A DNA stretch of 64,000 nucleotides from NCBI RefSeq assembly GCF_000969605.1, contig NZ_JZUE01000007.1, forward strand, positions 186,001-250,000. Reading direction: 5' to 3'. The position numbers and the translations under genes are program-made. The notes beneath the pieces are model-generated. The model worked only from the letters and a program-made list of their open reading frames with translations, had not been told where the DNA came from and searched no databases. The number at the start of each line of letters is the position of its first letter. The stretch's first letter is position 1. Shown here piece by piece: positions 47,523-58,184 of this stretch. Source of the DNA: Aquincola tertiaricarbonis (GTDB taxonomy: Bacteria > Pseudomonadota > Gammaproteobacteria > Burkholderiales > Burkholderiaceae_C).

Positions 47523-49125
47523 GCGCTGCCTCCGGCTGCTGGCCGGCCATCGCCAGGCCGATGCGCTGCAGGCTCCAGTCGGCCACCGGCAGCGCCTCGG
47601 TCAGCCGGCCGTGGTGCATCACCGCGATGCGGTCGGCCAGCGCGAAGACCTCGTCCAGGTCTTCGCTGATCACCAGCACCGCGGCGCCGCGGGCGCAGGC
47701 GTCGAGCAGTTGCTGGTGCACGTAGGCCACCGCGCCGATGTCCAGGCCCCAGGTGGGCTGGTTGACGATGATGAAGGGCGGCACCGCATCGCCGTTGGCG
47801 GCCAGCGCGCGGCCGAGGATGAGCTTCTGCATGTTGCCGCCCGACAGCCGGCGGGTCACCGTGTCGAGCCCGCCGCCTTCGGTGCCGCGCACGTCGAAGC
47901 GCTGCACCAGCGCCTGCGCATGGGCCCGCATGCGGCCGCGCCGCAGCCAGCCGGCGCGCGAGAAGGCCGGCTGCGCATACCGGTCGAGCACCGCGTTCTC
48001 CCACAGCGGCAGGTCGCCCACCACGCCGGCCGCATGGCGGTCCTCCGGCACGCGGGCGATGCCGGCATCCACATAGGCCCGCGGCCGGGCCGGCAGCGCG
48101 TGGCCGCCGATGGCCAGCGTGCCGGCCGAGAGCCTGTGCAGCCCGCACAGCAGGTCGGCCAGCGCCTGCTGGCCGTTGCCGGACACGCCGGCGATGGCCA
48201 CCAGCTCGCCGGCATGCACCGTGAGGTCGATGCCGTCCAGCAGCCGGCGGCCATGCGGGCCTTCCACGCAGGCACCCTGCAGCACGCACACCGGCGCACC
48301 GCGCTGCCGCGGCTGGCGCGTGGCCGGTGCGACGCGGCGGCCCACCATCAGCTCGGCCAGGGCCGCCTTGGTCAGCGGCGGCTCGCCGCTGCCGGCCACC
48401 GGCCGGGTGGGCAGCATGGCCACCAGGCGGCCGGCGCGCAGCACCGCCACGCGGTCGGACACCCGCAGCACCTCGTCCAGCTTGTGGCTGATGAAGATCA
48501 CCGAGAGGCCCTCGGCCACCAGCTGCTGCAGCGTGGCGAAGAGGGATTCGCTTTCCTGCGGCGTGAGCACCGCGGTGGGCTCGTCCAGGATCAGCACCCG
48601 TGCGCCGCGTCGGCGGCCGAAGGGCACCAGGGCCTTCAGGATCTCCACCCGCTGGCGTTCGCCCACCGAGAGCTGGCCGACGCGGGCCTCGGGGTCCACG
48701 CCCAGGCCGAAGCGCCGCGCGGTATCCACCAGCGCCTTCCGCGCGGCGGCGCGGCGCGAGAAAGGCCACCACAGCGGCTCGGTGCCCAGCATCACGTTGT
48801 CCAGCACGCTCAGGTTGTCGGCCAGCGTGAAGTGCTGGTGCACCATGCCGATGCCGGCGGCCAGCGCGGCGCGGGTGTCGCCCGGCGGCAGCGGCCGGCC
48901 GAAGGCTTCCACCGTGCCGGTGTCGGCGGTGTAGTGGCCGAACAGGATGGACACCAGCGTGCTCTTGCCGGCGCCGTTCTCGCCCAGCAGCGCCAGCACC
49001 TCGCCACGCTGCAGCGTGAGCGAGATGTCCTCGTTGGCCACCAGCGCGCCGAAGCGCTTGCCGATGCCCCTGAGCTGCAGCACCGGCGCCGCGGCCGGTG
49101 CGGCCGGTACTGCCGCCGCCGTCAC
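47515..49125 (-). CDS. Nucleoside ABC transporter ATP-binding protein (two ABC domains)
   Basis: A 536-residue protein with two ABC cassettes, as in NupO/YufO. The first (about 15-240) has GENGAGKST, signature LSVGERQRVEILKAL and Walker B LILDEPTAVLTP. The second (about 275-510) has GVSGNGQQA in place of a normal Walker A, signature LSGGNMQKLILGRAL and a Walker B with VNQPTWGLD, both typical of the sugar/nucleoside type. The GTG start is chosen because it overlaps the BMP gene's stop (GTGA). It feeds the permeases downstream. Confidence 0.92.
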   Translation of the reverse strand: MTAAAVPAAPAAAPVLQLRGIGKRFGALVANEDISLTLQRGEVLALLGENGAGKSTLVSILFGHYTADTGTVEAFGRPLPPGDTRAALAAGIGMVHQHFTLADNLSVLDNVMLGTEPLWWPFSRRAAARKALVDTARRFGLGVDPEARVGQLSVGERQRVEILKALVPFGRRRGARVLILDEPTAVLTPQESESLFATLQQLVAEGLSVIFISHKLDEVLRVSDRVAVLRAGRLVAMLPTRPVAGSGEPPLTKAALAELMVGRRVAPATRQPRQRGAPVCVLQGACVEGPHGRRLLDGIDLTVHAGELVAIAGVSGNGQQALADLLCGLHRLSAGTLAIGGHALPARPRAYVDAGIARVPEDRHAAGVVGDLPLWENAVLDRYAQPAFSRAGWLRRGRMRAHAQALVQRFDVRGTEGGGLDTVTRRLSGGNMQKLILGRALAANGDAVPPFIIVNQPTWGLDIGAVAYVHQQLLDACARGAAVLVISEDLDEVFALADRIAVMHHGRLTEALPVADWSLQRIGLAMAGQQPEAAHV

Positions 49126-50111
49126 TTGGTCTTGGGCGCCGCGTCGTTCACCTTGACGCTGAACTTGCCGTCGAGGATGGCCTGCTGCTTGGCCATCACC
49201 TTGCTCTTCAACTCGGCCGGCAGCTTGGCGTCGAAGCTGCCCAGCGGCGCCAGCTCGCTGCCCTTGGCCTTCATCAGCGAGTACTTGCCGTAGTCCTCGG
49301 CCTTGAACTGCCCGGCCTTCACCGCGGCCAGCGCGGCGTCGATCGTCGGCTCCATGTGCCACAGGGCCGAGGCCACCACCGTCTCGGGGTACTTGTCCTG
49401 CGTGTTGATCACGTTGCCGATGGCCAGCACCTTGCGCTCCTTGGCCGCATCGCTCACGCCGAAGCGCTCGGCATAGAGCACGTCCACGCCCTTGTCCACC
49501 ATCGCGAAGGCGGCTTCCTTGGCCTTGGGCGGATCGAACCAGCTGTTGATGAAGCTCACGGTGAAGGTGGCCTTGGGGTTCACCTCCTTGGCGCCTTCGA
49601 TGAAGGCGTTCATGAGGCGGTTGACCTCGGGGATGGGGTAGCCGCCCACCAGGCCGATCTTGCCGCTCTTGCTCATGCCGCCGGCGATCATGCCGGTGAG
49701 GTAGGCGGGCTCCTGGATGTAGTTGTCGAACACCGAGAAGTTCGGCGCCTGCGGCTTGCCGCTGCTGCCCATCAGGAAGGCGACCTTGGGGTAGTCCTTG
49801 GCCACCTTGCGGGCCGCGGCCTCCACCGCGAAGGATTCACCGACGATGAGCACGTTGCCCTGCTCGGCGTACTGGCGCATCACGCGCTCGTAGTCGGCAT
49901 TGGCCACGTTCTCGCTGAACACGTACTCCACCTCGCCGCGGCCGGCGGCGGCCTTCAACGCCTTGTCGATGCGGCTGACCCACTGCTGCTCCACCGGCAC
50001 GGTGTAGATGGCGGCGACCTTCATCTTCGACTGTGCGAAGGCAGGCAGGGCCGCCAGGCCCGCGGCGCAGGCGGCGAGCGCGATGAGGGTTCGGCGTAGA
50101 GCGGTGGGCAT
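49122..50111 (-). CDS. BMP-family nucleoside-binding lipoprotein-like receptor (PnrA/BmpA type)
   Basis: A 329-residue periplasmic receptor for nucleosides. It has a Sec signal peptide (LIALAACAAGLAALPAFA, cut after AQ), no lipobox Cys, and the BMP domain: KVAAIYTVPVEQQWV, YVFSENVANADYERVMRQYA, GLVGGYPIPEVNRLMNAF, and INSWFDPPKAKEAAFAMVD. It heads the operon BMP-ATPase-permease. The divergent YjgN-like gene is 148 bases away. The preferred nucleoside is not evident; the pyrimidine genes nearby suggest uridine or cytidine. Confidence 0.92.
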   Translation of the reverse strand: MPTALRRTLIALAACAAGLAALPAFAQSKMKVAAIYTVPVEQQWVSRIDKALKAAAGRGEVEYVFSENVANADYERVMRQYAEQGNVLIVGESFAVEAAARKVAKDYPKVAFLMGSSGKPQAPNFSVFDNYIQEPAYLTGMIAGGMSKSGKIGLVGGYPIPEVNRLMNAFIEGAKEVNPKATFTVSFINSWFDPPKAKEAAFAMVDKGVDVLYAERFGVSDAAKERKVLAIGNVINTQDKYPETVVASALWHMEPTIDAALAAVKAGQFKAEDYGKYSLMKAKGSELAPLGSFDAKLPAELKSKVMAKQQAILDGKFSVKVNDAAPKTK

Positions 50112-50259
50112 CGAGGACTCCAAGGCAAGACCGGCGAAAAGTAGCCGTGTGAATCTACACAAAGCAATTGCCATTCCGTGGTGCGCACAATGGCTCGCAC
50201 GGGCGCGACAGAGGCAGGAAGGCAGTGGTCGCCGCAACCTCCCACCGAAAGGGATCACC

Positions 50260-51453
50260 ATGGCCTCCCTCCCCCCTGCCGCCGCGCTCGTGGTCACCAG
50301 AAGGCAGCGGCTCGACATCCGGTTCACCGGCTCCGGCAGCGAGTATTTCCGCATCTGGATCGTCAACCTGCTGCTCACCATTTTCACGCTGGGCGTGTAC
50401 CACCCGTGGGCCAAGGTGAGGCGGCTGCGCTACTTCCACGGCAACACCCTGGTGGGCGGCCATCCGCTGGACTTTCACGGCGAGCCTCGCCAGATGGTGA
50501 AGGGCACCGCGGTGGTCGGGGCCTTCGTGCTCGTCTACGCGGTGGCGGGCAGCTTCAGACCCGGGGCGCAGGCCGTGCTGGTGCTGGCGGCGCTGGTGGC
50601 GACACCTGCCCTGCTCTGGGCCGCCCTGCGCTTTCGGCTGTCGCACACCAGCTGGCGCGGCCTGCGCTTCGGCTTCACCGGCACGCTGGCCGGCGCGTAC
50701 CGCAGCCAGTGGCCGGTGCTGCCCCCGCTGGCGCTGCTGTTGGCGGTGGCGCTGGGCACGGCCGCCACGGCGTCGGCACCGTCCTCCGGCGCACGCGGGG
50801 CCGCTGCGCTGGCCGGGGTGATGCTGCTGGGCCTGGCCATGGTGCCGCTGTGGGCGCACCAGCAGGCCCGCTACCGGCTGGACCATGCCGCCTTCGCCGA
50901 GCTGCATGCGCCCCTGCAGGCCGGCGCCGGCCGCTTCTACGGCGTCTTCGTGCGCACCGCCGGGGTGGCATTGCTGGTCGCGCTGGCCGTCGGGCTGGCC
51001 GCGGCCGGCATCGCATGGCGCACCGCGACGCCGCAGGAGGGTGCCGGCCCGCGCATGCTGCTGCAGTGGTTGATGCAGCCCACCGCATGGTTCACCGGCG
51101 CTGCACTGGTCGTCGCCTACCTCGCCCTGCTGTGGTCGGTGAGGGCCTACCACGCCAGCCGCATGCAGAACGCCATCTGGCACGGCGCCGGCAGCGAGTA
51201 CGTCCGCTTCCACAGCCGGCTGGCGTTCCTGCCGATGTTCGGCGTGTCGCTGAAGAACCTGCTGCTGCTGGTGCTGACGCTGGGCCTGTACTGGCCGTTC
51301 GCGCAGGTGGCGATGGCGCGGCTGCGCCTGGAAGCGGTGTGGATCGAGCTGTTCGTCGACATCGACGCGCTGGCCTCCAAGCAACGCGGCGGTGCGTCAC
51401 GTGCCGTGGGCGACGCCGGCGCCGACGCCATCGGCATGGACATCGGCCTGTGA
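50260..51453 (+). CDS. YjgN family (DUF898) membrane protein
   Basis: A 397-residue membrane protein with the DUF898/YjgN pattern. FTGSGSEYFRIWIVNLLLTI is followed by LGVYHPWAKVRRLRYFHGNT; this motif returns near the end (GAGSEYVRFHSRLAFLPMFG, then LGLYWPFAQVAMARLR), as expected for the duplicated family. Seven or so hydrophobic segments are present. Function is not established. Its GTGA overlap with the M48 protease gene suggests that the two act together. Confidence 0.85.
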   Translation: MASLPPAAALVVTRRQRLDIRFTGSGSEYFRIWIVNLLLTIFTLGVYHPWAKVRRLRYFHGNTLVGGHPLDFHGEPRQMVKGTAVVGAFVLVYAVAGSFRPGAQAVLVLAALVATPALLWAALRFRLSHTSWRGLRFGFTGTLAGAYRSQWPVLPPLALLLAVALGTAATASAPSSGARGAAALAGVMLLGLAMVPLWAHQQARYRLDHAAFAELHAPLQAGAGRFYGVFVRTAGVALLVALAVGLAAAGIAWRTATPQEGAGPRMLLQWLMQPTAWFTGAALVVAYLALLWSVRAYHASRMQNAIWHGAGSEYVRFHSRLAFLPMFGVSLKNLLLLVLTLGLYWPFAQVAMARLRLEAVWIELFVDIDALASKQRGGASRAVGDAGADAIGMDIGL

Positions 51454-52550
51454 CGGCACCCCTGCGCCCGGACGACATCGGGCCCGGCCGCACCATGGAC
51501 GTGCGGTACTTCGACGGCCGCAGCGCCCGTGCGCATGCAGCACGCGCCTGCATCCAGGGCCGCGCGCTGCTGGTCCTGCCCGGCGCAGGCGCAGGCGCAG
51601 ACGCCGGCTTCGAGCCGGTGAAGGTGCCGCTGGCCGACGTGCGCTGGTCAGAGCGCCAGCGCCATGGCCCGCGCCAGGCGGAGCTGCCCGGCGGCGCCAG
51701 CCTGCAAGCCGCTGACGCCGCCGCCTGGGACGCCTGGCGCCGCGGCGCCGGCGCCACCGACTCGTTGGTCGTGCGGGCGCAGCAGAGCTGGCGCGGCGTC
51801 GTGCTGGCCGGCCTGCTGCTCATCGCGGGCGGCGTCGCGGGCTACCTGTGGGGCCTGCCGCTTGGGGCACAGGCTGCGGTGGCCGTGCTGCCACATGCGG
51901 TGGACGAACAGGTGGGCCAGAAGCTGATGGCCACGCTCGACGCCGAACTGTTCGAGCCCTCGCGCCTGCCGGACGGTGCGCGGCGCCGGTGGCTCGACCG
52001 CTTCCAGCGCGCGGCGACGTCCGCCCATGCACCGCAGGCGCCACCGCCGCACCGTGTGCTGTTCCGCCACAGCCCGAAGCTGGGCGCCAATGCGCTCGCC
52101 CTGCCCGGCGGCACCATCGTCTTCACCGACGCGCTCGTGCAGCGTTTCGAGCGTGACCGGGACCAGGGCGAGCCGGTGCTGGTGGGTGTGTTCGCACACG
52201 AGCTGGGCCATGTCGCGCACCGGCACGGCATGCGCTCGCTGGTGCAGGCGTCGGTGCTGGTGGTGGCGGGCTCGCTGCTGATCGGCGACATCAGCAGCGT
52301 GGCCGGCGCGCTGTCGGTCGGCCTGGCGCAGCTGGGCTACTCGCGCGACTTCGAGCGCGAGGCCGACGCAGACGCGATCCATGCCATGCAGGCCGACGGC
52401 CTCGACCCCGCGCAGATGGCCCGGCTGTTCGAAGCGCTGCGCGAAGATGCGCCCGGGGCGCCCATGACGCTGCTGCGCATCGCCCTCGCCAGCCACCCGG
52501 ACGACGCCGAGCGCGTGCGGCGCTTCACCGAGGCCGGCCGCCTAAAATAG
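51450..52550 (+). CDS. M48 family zinc metalloprotease
   Basis: A 366-residue protein. A soluble N-terminal part (about 1-105) precedes a transmembrane helix (about 112-135), then an M48 peptidase domain. The zinc motif is HELGH (250-254), with a third ligand Glu304 in EREADADA. LGANALALPGGTIVFTDAL is typical of M48 proteins such as BepA/YcaL. It is probably a membrane-anchored quality-control protease. The GTG start overlaps the YjgN-like gene's stop. An ATG 15 codons later (MDVRYFDG) is an alternative. Confidence 0.88.
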   Translation: MTAPLRPDDIGPGRTMDVRYFDGRSARAHAARACIQGRALLVLPGAGAGADAGFEPVKVPLADVRWSERQRHGPRQAELPGGASLQAADAAAWDAWRRGAGATDSLVVRAQQSWRGVVLAGLLLIAGGVAGYLWGLPLGAQAAVAVLPHAVDEQVGQKLMATLDAELFEPSRLPDGARRRWLDRFQRAATSAHAPQAPPPHRVLFRHSPKLGANALALPGGTIVFTDALVQRFERDRDQGEPVLVGVFAHELGHVAHRHGMRSLVQASVLVVAGSLLIGDISSVAGALSVGLAQLGYSRDFEREADADAIHAMQADGLDPAQMARLFEALREDAPGAPMTLLRIALASHPDDAERVRRFTEAGRLK

Positions 52551-53957
<1,407 letters not shown>

Positions 53958-54006
53958 ACCACGGCGCGCGGGGGGTGGGCAAGCGCCCGCTGCCTAGAAT
54001 CGCCGC

Positions 54007-54834
54007 ATGAACTTTGTCTCAGCGCTCCGGCAGGCCGCCCGCACCCAGGATTCGATGCTTTGCGTGGGGCTGGACCCCGATCCGGCGCGGTTTCCGGGCG
54101 CATGGGCCGGTGACGCCGGCCGCATCTTCGATTTCTGCGCCGCCATCGTCGATGCCACGCACGACCTCGTGTGCGCCTTCAAGCCGCAGATCGCCTACTT
54201 CCATGCCCACCGGGCGGAAGACCAGCTGGAGCGGCTGATCGCCCACATCCGCCGCGTGGCACCCGCGGTGCCGGTGATCCTCGACGCCAAGCGCGGCGAC
54301 ATCGGCGCCACCGCCGAGCAGTACGCGCGCGAGGCCTTCGAGCGCTACCAGGCGCATGCGGTCACGCTGTCGCCGTTCATGGGCTTCGATTCCATCGAGC
54401 CCTACCTGCGCCATGAGGGCCGCGGCGCCATCCTGCTGTGCCGCACCTCGAATGCCGGCGGCAGCGACCTGCAGGCCCAGCGCCTGGCCAGCGGCGAACC
54501 ACTGTTCGAGCACATCGCCCGCCTGGCCGCCGGCCCCTGGAATGCCAACGGCCAGATCGGCCTGGTGGTGGGCGCCACCTTCCCCGCCGAGGTGGCCCGT
54601 GTGCGCGAACTGGCGCCCACGCTGCCGCTGCTGATCCCCGGCGTGGGGGCGCAGGGCGGCGACGCCGAGGCCACGGTGCGCGCCGGCTGGCGGCCGGAGG
54701 GCCCGATCATCGTGTCCTCCTCCCGCGCCGTGCTGTATGCCTCCCGCGGCGACGACTTCGCGGCCGCCGCGCGCGCCGCGGCGCTGGCCACGCGGGACAC
54801 CTTGAACGCGGCACGGCCTGGCACGCCGGCCTGA
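54007..54834 (+). CDS. pyrF: Orotidine 5'-phosphate decarboxylase (PyrF, type 2)
   Basis: Converts OMP to UMP, the last step of pyrimidine synthesis. The 275-residue protein belongs to the longer type 2 group. It shows [13 protein letters not shown], the catalytic [15 protein letters not shown] (Asp93, Lys95, Asp98), [12 protein letters not shown], and [10 protein letters not shown]. The nearby codA, upp and URC genes salvage or degrade pyrimidines and are a different route to or from UMP. Confidence 0.96.
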   Translation: MNFVSALRQAARTQDSMLCVGLDPDPARFPGAWAGDAGRIFDFCAAIVDATHDLVCAFKPQIAYFHAHRAEDQLERLIAHIRRVAPAVPVILDAKRGDIGATAEQYAREAFERYQAHAVTLSPFMGFDSIEPYLRHEGRGAILLCRTSNAGGSDLQAQRLASGEPLFEHIARLAAGPWNANGQIGLVVGATFPAEVARVRELAPTLPLLIPGVGAQGGDAEATVRAGWRPEGPIIVSSSRAVLYASRGDDFAAAARAAALATRDTLNAARPGTPA

Positions 54835-54850
54835 CGCGGGCGGCGGCCCG

Positions 54851-57800
54851 GTGAAACCGTCACCACTGGCCGACCCGCTGCCGTCGGTGCGCGCGCTCGT
54901 GGCGCGCTACTTCTACGGCACGGTGGGCGTGGCATCGCTGGCGGCAGCCGCCCTGCTGCTGCTGGCCCAGCCCGGCCCGCTGACGCAGCGCGGCCTGCTG
55001 GGCGGCGGCTTCCTGCTGCTGGCCCTGGCCGGTGCGCTGCTGCAGCGCCATCGCGGCCCGGTGATCGACCTCGCGGTGATGCCGGTGGCCCTGGGCACGA
55101 TCGCGCTCATCACGCTCACCAGCCTCAGTTTCGAATGGGGCCTGAACAGCGCGGCCATCGGCTTCTACAGCCTGCTCACCTGCACCGCCTGCGCCATCTC
55201 CACGGTGCGGCGCGGCACGCTGGTGGCCGCCGGAGGCGCGCTGTCGCTGGCGGTGCTGGCGCTGGCCGAGCACCGGCAGTGGATCCTCGGCGCCACCGCC
55301 GTGGCCGACATCCCGCTGCTGCGCCGGCTGCTCAACCAGTGGCTGCTGCTGGCCGCCGGCCTGGCCTGCGGCGCGCTGCTGGCGCGGGTGCTGCGCCACC
55401 ACGTGGGCGCCAGCGCCGAGCGGGAGCAGCGCTTCGTCGGGCTGCTGGGCATCGCCGCCGATGCCTACTGGGAGCTGGACACGGCCTTCCGCATCGTGCA
55501 CCTGTCCATCCGCGCCGGCGACCACCGCTTCGAGCCCGAGGTGCCGCCGCCGCAGGTCGCGCCCTGGGAGCTGCCCGGCCGCCTGTTCGACGACGAGGTG
55601 CTGGACGCGCTGCGCGCCGACCTGCAGGCGCGGCGCCCGTTCCGCGAGGTGCATGTGCGCGAGCTGCAGCCCGACGGCAGCATCCGCCATGAGGTGCTGA
55701 GCGGCGAGCCCCGCTTCGACCGCCGCGGCGTGTTTGTCGGCTACTGGGGCGTGTCGCGCGACGTCACCCTGGACATGCGCGCCCGCGCGGCGCTGGTGGC
55801 CACCGAGGTGCGCTACCAGGAGCTGTTCAGCCGCCTGCCCTCGCCGCTGCTGCTGCACCGCCAGGGCCGGGTGCTCGACGCCAACCCCGCGGCGGCCGCG
55901 CTGTTCGGCTACCGCGACCTGGCGTCGATGCTGGGGCAGGACGTGTTCGCCGCGCTCAAGCCGGCCTCGGACCAGGCCGCCGCCGGCAGCCCGGACCTGG
56001 TGCCGGCCGAATTCAGCCTCACCACGCTGGACGGCCGCCAGCGCACGGTGAGGGTGTCCGGCGTGGCGGTGGAAGCCGATGGCCAGCCGGCCATGCTCAC
56101 CAGCTTCATGGACGACACCGAGCGCCGCAGCGCCGAGGAAGCGGTGCGCCGCTCCGAGGCGCTGCTGTCGCACCTGGTGGCCACCAGCCCCGACGTCATC
56201 ACGCTGACCGAGATGGCCAGCCAGCGCTACGTGATGGTGAACGACACCTTCGTGCGGCTGAGCGGCTATGCGATGGACGAGGTCATCGGCCGCAGCGCGG
56301 CGGAGCTGGGCATCTGGGCCTCGCCCCAGGACCGCGCCCACATCGTGCAGGCGCTGGAGCATGCGCCGGTGGTGCGCGACCTGCCCACGCACTTCCGCAC
56401 CAAGGACGGCCAGCGACTGGACATGGTGGTGTCGGCCGCCCGCTTCGAGATGGACGGCCGCCAGTACCTGGTGCTGAATGCGCGCGACGTGACGGTGGCC
56501 GAGCGCTCCCGGCTGGAGCGCGAGGCCATCCTGGAGAACGCCTCCATCGGCATCGCGCTCACCCGCGCCCGCATCTTCCAGCTGGCCAACCCGCGCTTCG
56601 AGCAGATGTTCGGCTGGCCGCGCGGCACCCTGCCCGGCCATGCCGGCCGCGCGGTGTGGCCCGACGACGAGGCCTATGCCACGATGAGCCGCGCCATCGG
56701 CCCCCGGCTGGCGCGCGGCGAGCAGGTGGAGTACGAGGCGCCGATGCGCCGCTACGACGGCAGCACCTTCCTGTGCCGCCTGCTGGCCCGCGCGGTGGAC
56801 CCCGACCATCCCAGCGGCGGCAGCACCATCTGGATCGCCGACGACGTGACCGAGCGCCGCGGCGTGGAACAGGCGCTGGCCAAGGCCCGCGACGAGGCGG
56901 AGGCCGCCAGCCAGGCCAAGAGCGCCTTCCTGGCCAACACCAGCCACGAGATCCGCACGCCGCTCAATGCGCTGGTGGGCCTGGCCCGGCTGGCGCGCCA
57001 GCCCGACCTGGACGAAGGCCGCCGCGGCCAGTACCTGGAGCAGATCGTCGACAGCGCCAAGCAGCTGTCGGCCATCATCTCCGACATCCTCGACCTGTCG
57101 AAGGTGGAGGCCGGCAAGCTGCGGCTGGAGACGGTGCCCTTCGACCTGCATGCGCTGCTGGCCAACCTGCACCGCGGCAGCATCGGCCCGGCCGAGGCGC
57201 GCGGCCTGCACCTGCAGATGCAGGTGGACGAGCAGCTGCCGCGCCGCGTGCTGGGCGACCCGGTGCGGGTGCGGCAGATCGTCGGCAACTTCATGAGCAA
57301 TGCGCTGAAGTTCACCGCCAGCGGCGGCGTGACCCTGCGCGCGCGGCCGGCGCGCCGGCCGCGCAGCGGCTCGCCCGATCCGCTGGGCAGCGAGACCCGG
57401 CTGCGCATCGAGGTCATCGACACCGGCCCCGGCATCGACGCCGCCACGCAGGCCCGGCTGTTCCAGCCCTTCACCCAGGGCGACGAATCCACCACCCGGC
57501 GCTACGGCGGCACCGGGCTGGGCCTGTCCATCTGCCGGCAGCTGGCCTCGCTGATGGACGGCGAGGTGGGCGTCAACAGCGAGCCGGGCCGCGGCAGCTG
57601 CTTCTGGGTGGAGTTGCCGCTGCCTTCCAGCGAGGACGACGGCACGCCCTCGGCCTTCGGACCGCTGGATGCCAGCAGCCCGCTGGCCGGCCGCCGCGTG
57701 CTGATGGTGGAGGACAACCCGGTCAACATGATGATCGGCGTGGCGCTGCTGGAGCGCTGGGGCGTGGAGGTCGAGCAGGCCGTGGACGGTCGTGCGGCGG

Positions 57801-58078
57801 TGGAAGCCGTGCGCCGCGCGGCCGCCTCGGGCCGCCTGTTCGACGCGGTGCTGATGGATGTGCAGATGCCGGTGATGAGCGGCCATGAGGCCACGCGGCT
57901 GCTGCGCCAGCAGTTCGACGCACGGGCGCTGCCCATCCTGGCGCTGACCGCGGCGGCCCTGGTGTCCGAGCGCGAACAGGCGCTGGCCGCCGGCATGAAC
58001 GACTTCCTCACCAAGCCCATCGATCCCGCGCGGCTGCATGCGGCGCTGGCCGAGGTGATGAACGTGGGCGGCCTGTAG
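54851..58078 (+). CDS. Multi-PAS hybrid sensor histidine kinase
   Basis: A 1075-residue membrane sensor. Six or so N-terminal helices (about 18-185) are followed by four PAS-type regions (about 190-310, 320-425, 435-550, 555-675), then HisKA with SHEIRTPLNAL (His699), HATPase_c (DTGPGID, GTGLGLSICRQL), and a C-terminal receiver with the phospho-acceptor Asp1003 in LMDVQMPVMSG. No output domain is present, so signalling must pass on through a phosphotransfer partner elsewhere. The GTG start follows pyrF by 16 bases. The stimulus is unknown. Confidence 0.92.
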   Translation: MKPSPLADPLPSVRALVARYFYGTVGVASLAAAALLLLAQPGPLTQRGLLGGGFLLLALAGALLQRHRGPVIDLAVMPVALGTIALITLTSLSFEWGLNSAAIGFYSLLTCTACAISTVRRGTLVAAGGALSLAVLALAEHRQWILGATAVADIPLLRRLLNQWLLLAAGLACGALLARVLRHHVGASAEREQRFVGLLGIAADAYWELDTAFRIVHLSIRAGDHRFEPEVPPPQVAPWELPGRLFDDEVLDALRADLQARRPFREVHVRELQPDGSIRHEVLSGEPRFDRRGVFVGYWGVSRDVTLDMRARAALVATEVRYQELFSRLPSPLLLHRQGRVLDANPAAAALFGYRDLASMLGQDVFAALKPASDQAAAGSPDLVPAEFSLTTLDGRQRTVRVSGVAVEADGQPAMLTSFMDDTERRSAEEAVRRSEALLSHLVATSPDVITLTEMASQRYVMVNDTFVRLSGYAMDEVIGRSAAELGIWASPQDRAHIVQALEHAPVVRDLPTHFRTKDGQRLDMVVSAARFEMDGRQYLVLNARDVTVAERSRLEREAILENASIGIALTRARIFQLANPRFEQMFGWPRGTLPGHAGRAVWPDDEAYATMSRAIGPRLARGEQVEYEAPMRRYDGSTFLCRLLARAVDPDHPSGGSTIWIADDVTERRGVEQALAKARDEAEAASQAKSAFLANTSHEIRTPLNALVGLARLARQPDLDEGRRGQYLEQIVDSAKQLSAIISDILDLSKVEAGKLRLETVPFDLHALLANLHRGSIGPAEARGLHLQMQVDEQLPRRVLGDPVRVRQIVGNFMSNALKFTASGGVTLRARPARRPRSGSPDPLGSETRLRIEVIDTGPGIDAATQARLFQPFTQGDESTTRRYGGTGLGLSICRQLASLMDGEVGVNSEPGRGSCFWVELPLPSSEDDGTPSAFGPLDASSPLAGRRVLMVEDNPVNMMIGVALLERWGVEVEQAVDGRAAVEAVRRAAASGRLFDAVLMDVQMPVMSGHEATRLLRQQFDARALPILALTAAALVSEREQALAAGMNDFLTKPIDPARLHAALAEVMNVGGL

Positions 58079-58119
58079 GGCCGGTGCATCCGGCGCCCAA
58101 AGTGGTGCAGCCCGCCGGG

Positions 58120-58136
58120 CATGCGAATTGCGCATG
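58120..58136. promoter_or_regulatory. Palindrome upstream of the porin gene
   Basis: CATGCG-AATTG-CGCATG is a perfect 6-bp inverted repeat with a five-base gap, about 50 bases before the porin ATG. It could be an operator. No regulator is assigned. Confidence 0.3.
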
Positions 58137-58184
58137 ACCCGCGGTCTCGATCACCCCCTTTTGCCGCCTGGAGTCGGTTCGATC

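Noticed and set aside
50135-50175. GTGTGAATCTACAC and GCAATTGC palindromes between the BMP and YjgN-like genes
   Set aside because: Imperfect or very short repeats; no supporting -10/-35 arrangement was clear.
54860-58135. Very long minus-strand open frame opposite the hybrid kinase
   Set aside because: It is the mirror of a clear kinase gene; its product is rich in Arg, His, Gln and Ala with no domain. High GC makes such shadows common.
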